Origin: Gorsachius magnificus
Lineage: Eukaryota > Chordata > Aves > Pelecaniformes > Ardeidae
NCBI GenBank assembly: GCA_034008185.1
Contig: CM067081.1
Location: forward strand, 25,604,806-25,668,805
Reading direction: 5' to 3'
Length of the DNA: 64,000 bases
This document shows, one piece after another, positions 61,601 through 64,000 of this stretch; position 1 is the first letter of the stretch; the number at the start of each line of letters is the position of its first letter. The notes beneath the pieces are model-generated. The model did not search any database, was not told the DNA's origin, and was given only the letters and a program-made list of their open reading frames with translations. Position numbers and translations under genes: made by a program.

Positions 61601-64000
61601 ATGTTCGGCACCCCAGCCCCACAGTCACTCTTATGAACCTAGACTTAGATTATTGACAAGAACACAGATGCAGAAACATGGCTGAATTCAGTGGGAGTCA
61701 AGGGCCTAAACACTGTTGAGGACCTGAGCTTACTTTTCTCAAGCCAGCCATTCAAGCTTAATGGCTTCTTTGGAAAACATAATCTTTGCCATGAAGCTTT
61801 TGTATACTTAAGGACACTATGGGTTAAGTTTAATGGGCAACAATATCATTTTGAGCCTAACATCATTACTGAAGTACTGTATCAGAACAGTTTAGTGGAC
61901 AGCAGGTTGCAATAAAGAAAGCAAGGGCTTAAATGTACCATGTTTCTTGTGCCGATGGACAAAATGAGGAAAGGACGCAAAGGAAACATGATTCTTTAGT
62001 GTATGCAAATTTATTCAACTCTGCAATTATTTATTTACAAGTAATGACTGATACCAACAGATGAGGTAAAAATATGAGGTATTGATATGAGTATAACATT
62101 TAAAAATGCAATTATCATAATGTATTCTCAATGGCAATGTAACAATACAAAATACTGTGGTAGCTTAATGGTAGGCATGGCATAATGTGCATTTTAAAGA
62201 AATCTTATTTCATTGATACATGGCTTAGAGATGCCAGAAGCACATGACAGCTCCTGCAAGGGCAGAAGGACAACCCTACCTTGCTAACAGCAGCGGGTGG
62301 CTCAGGGACCCTTCCAGCTGAGCAATGACTTATGAGACAGGATAAAACCACTGTCCAGGTTTTCCCTTCATTTCCTTAAGAAATTATTTACTGTCAGACA
62401 ACTGCCATTCCCAGGGCCAGAAATTCTGCATCCATTAATACTGAGGCCCTATTGTATTCATTTATGCAAACTAATGTAGTAGAAGAGCTCTAATTGCTCG
62501 TGTTTTGGAAACCAGCCGGCATGAAGCTTGCTGCCATGGCTACAGGCATTTGGGGAGGAAGTACTGCTTTCTGGGATGGTGGTCCCACTGGAACCAGGGG
62601 ACTGGCCTTGCCCCCACCGGCTCGCGAGCCACCGCTTGCTCCGGGAAAGCTGGACGTGGGCAGTGGTGGTGCCCTGCAGCTGGCTGGTGACTGCCACACC
62701 TCAACACAGCCATGTAAGGGTGTGAGTGCTACCCCGTCTTTAAGACTTAAAAACACACCGTAGTTGCACACTGCAACTATTGCTGGTGATAAACTCAAGG
62801 CAGGAGCTCGTGGGCAGCCAGCTGCCTCAATCCTAGGAGTTGTACAACAAAATGGGGGTGAGACAGCTCATGGAGGAAGACAACAGTGACTTTTTTGGGG
62901 TCCTTCTGCTCCATAGGGACACCGTGCTGGGTCACCCTGCCCCTGTCCATGCCAAGCTCCCACTGGCTTGCTTCCTTGGATTGCAGGGCTGTCCCCCACC
63001 AGTGCAGCCCTTACACGTGTGCATGATGGCACAGGGGGTCGTGTTCTAGCAGCAATCGAGGACCACACATTGTCCGCTCCACAGCCCCCCTGCCTGGGGC
63101 AGATTCAAAGCACTGGCTTTGAAGAGACTTCCCTGTTTACTGAATCAGGGCACGAAACTGTAGCTTCATGTAGGAAATGTATCCCGTTTAATTGACCTCA
63201 TACTAAATCTTAGTGGATTTTGTTGGAAGGACTGAGCTAAAACACTGGCTATGAATGACTCAGCTGGTTTATGCAGCAATAAATAAGGTGAACAAATGTG
63301 ATTAATGAAGAACAGTATTAACAGGCTTGTACATTCTTACTGAATCATAGATGTAATATAATTTTTGGTCTTAGGTTAGTTAAAAACAAAACGGAACCCT
63401 GCCTCAAAGGTAACGTCAACAAATTATTATTATTACTTTTAAAGCATTCTTCCATTAGCAAAATAATAGGTCCCTGAAAATGAAGTTATATAATAGGCTT
63501 AAATGGCTCCTACTCCTCATAGTCAGGGGCTAATCCAATGCCTACAGAGGCAGGATCATGCAGATCAGTGCAATATAATATGAAAACGCTTGCTGTTACT
63601 ATAAAAGCAATTTTTCCAAGCATAGCCTGCATTTAGTCTTTTAAATCTCCAAGATGTGTTTAAAAGCTTAAAAAAAAGTTTAGTTACTTGTATAGTAAGA
63701 ACATTACAACGCATGGTATTCATCTGCACGTCTTTGTGTGCCCTGGATGTGGAAAATCTACTTTGGCGTTTCTGAACAGCTAGCCATCTCTATGGGCGAA
63801 GGAAAGGACAACTCAGAAACACTGACTCGGAACCTAGACAAAATGCTAAAAAAAAACCAACCCTACTTATAGCTTAATAACTTACCGGTCTGATTTCAGA
63901 CACCTCAGTACACACAGCGTTATCTTGTACTCTCCAAGAATGAGCGGTTACTTCGAATGCTGCACATAGTGAGGTTCTCTAGCGGCAGATATACCATTAA
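52699..64000. other. 3' intergenic region, no gene supported
   Basis: I found no convincing exon, RNA gene or named repeat in this 11 kb. G+C rises in 56.2-57.05 and 58.1-60.9 kb, which generates many overlapping open frames on both strands. None has a domain or a consistent splice structure. A-runs lie near 59107-59122. In mammals the next gene beyond KL is STARD13, transcribed toward KL, so the right end could hold its distal 3' region, but nothing here identifies it. AATAAA motifs on the minus strand near 62009 and 62030 and a GTAAGT donor-like site on the minus strand near 63884 are compatible but weak. Confidence 0.4.

Noticed and set aside
61980..62210. Minus-strand poly(A) signals in an AT-rich stretch, as the end of a convergent neighbour's 3' UTR
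   Set aside because: The synteny argument is plausible (STARD13 in mammals), but no coding sequence of that gene is visible in the window and AATAAA motifs are common in AT-rich DNA.
63884..64000. Possible minus-strand exon with a GACCG|GTAAGT donor at the window edge (STARD13-related?)
   Set aside because: All three minus-strand frames are closed before the donor, so it could only be a non-coding exon, and the window ends before it could be tested.

Overview
The window is vertebrate nuclear DNA, almost certainly from a bird. It has a five-exon gene with GT-AG introns and a CpG-island first exon. CR1 retrotransposon copies end in the ATTCTATGATTCT-type 3' terminus seen in avian and reptile CR1, and there is a solo LTR of a type common in bird genomes. 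There is one recognisable protein-coding gene, KL (alpha-Klotho), on the + strand. It spans roughly 1.45-51.2 kb: exon 1 at 1512-2162, exon 2 at 37240-37750, exon 3 at 42971-43239, exon 4 at 45853-46969 and exon 5 at 50751-51088. All splice sites are canonical and all phases agree. The conceptual product is 961 residues with a signal peptide, two glycosidase-like (GH1) domains KL1 and KL2, a C-terminal membrane helix and a 9-residue cytoplasmic tail.

Layout: 1-1000, upstream flank with nothing recognised; 1001-2310, CpG island with promoter and exon 1; 2163-37239, a 35-kb intron 1 holding most of the mobile-element debris (CR1 pieces, a solo LTR with 5-bp target duplications, a decayed minus-strand endogenous retrovirus, a 1.38-kb element bounded by 62-bp inverted repeats, and an ancient CR1); introns 2 to 4 with one well-preserved CR1 and one ancient CR1; 51.1-64 kb, 3' flank with no gene I can support.

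The most interesting observations are in KL itself. First, 50 nt downstream of the exon 3 donor lies a second GT donor. The intervening sequence encodes a tail whose start resembles the mammalian secreted-Klotho tail, and joining it to exon 4 gives an immediate stop, so the architecture of the secreted isoform appears to be present. Second, exon 1 lacks two stretches that other Klotho proteins have: one in-frame, and one out-of-frame stretch whose frame is restored about 40 nt later. This looks like sequence lost from GC-rich DNA rather than biology, although the ORF stays open and would be annotated as intact. I did not find a wholly new system. The inverted-repeat element at 33.4-34.8 kb is the best candidate for an undescribed mobile element.
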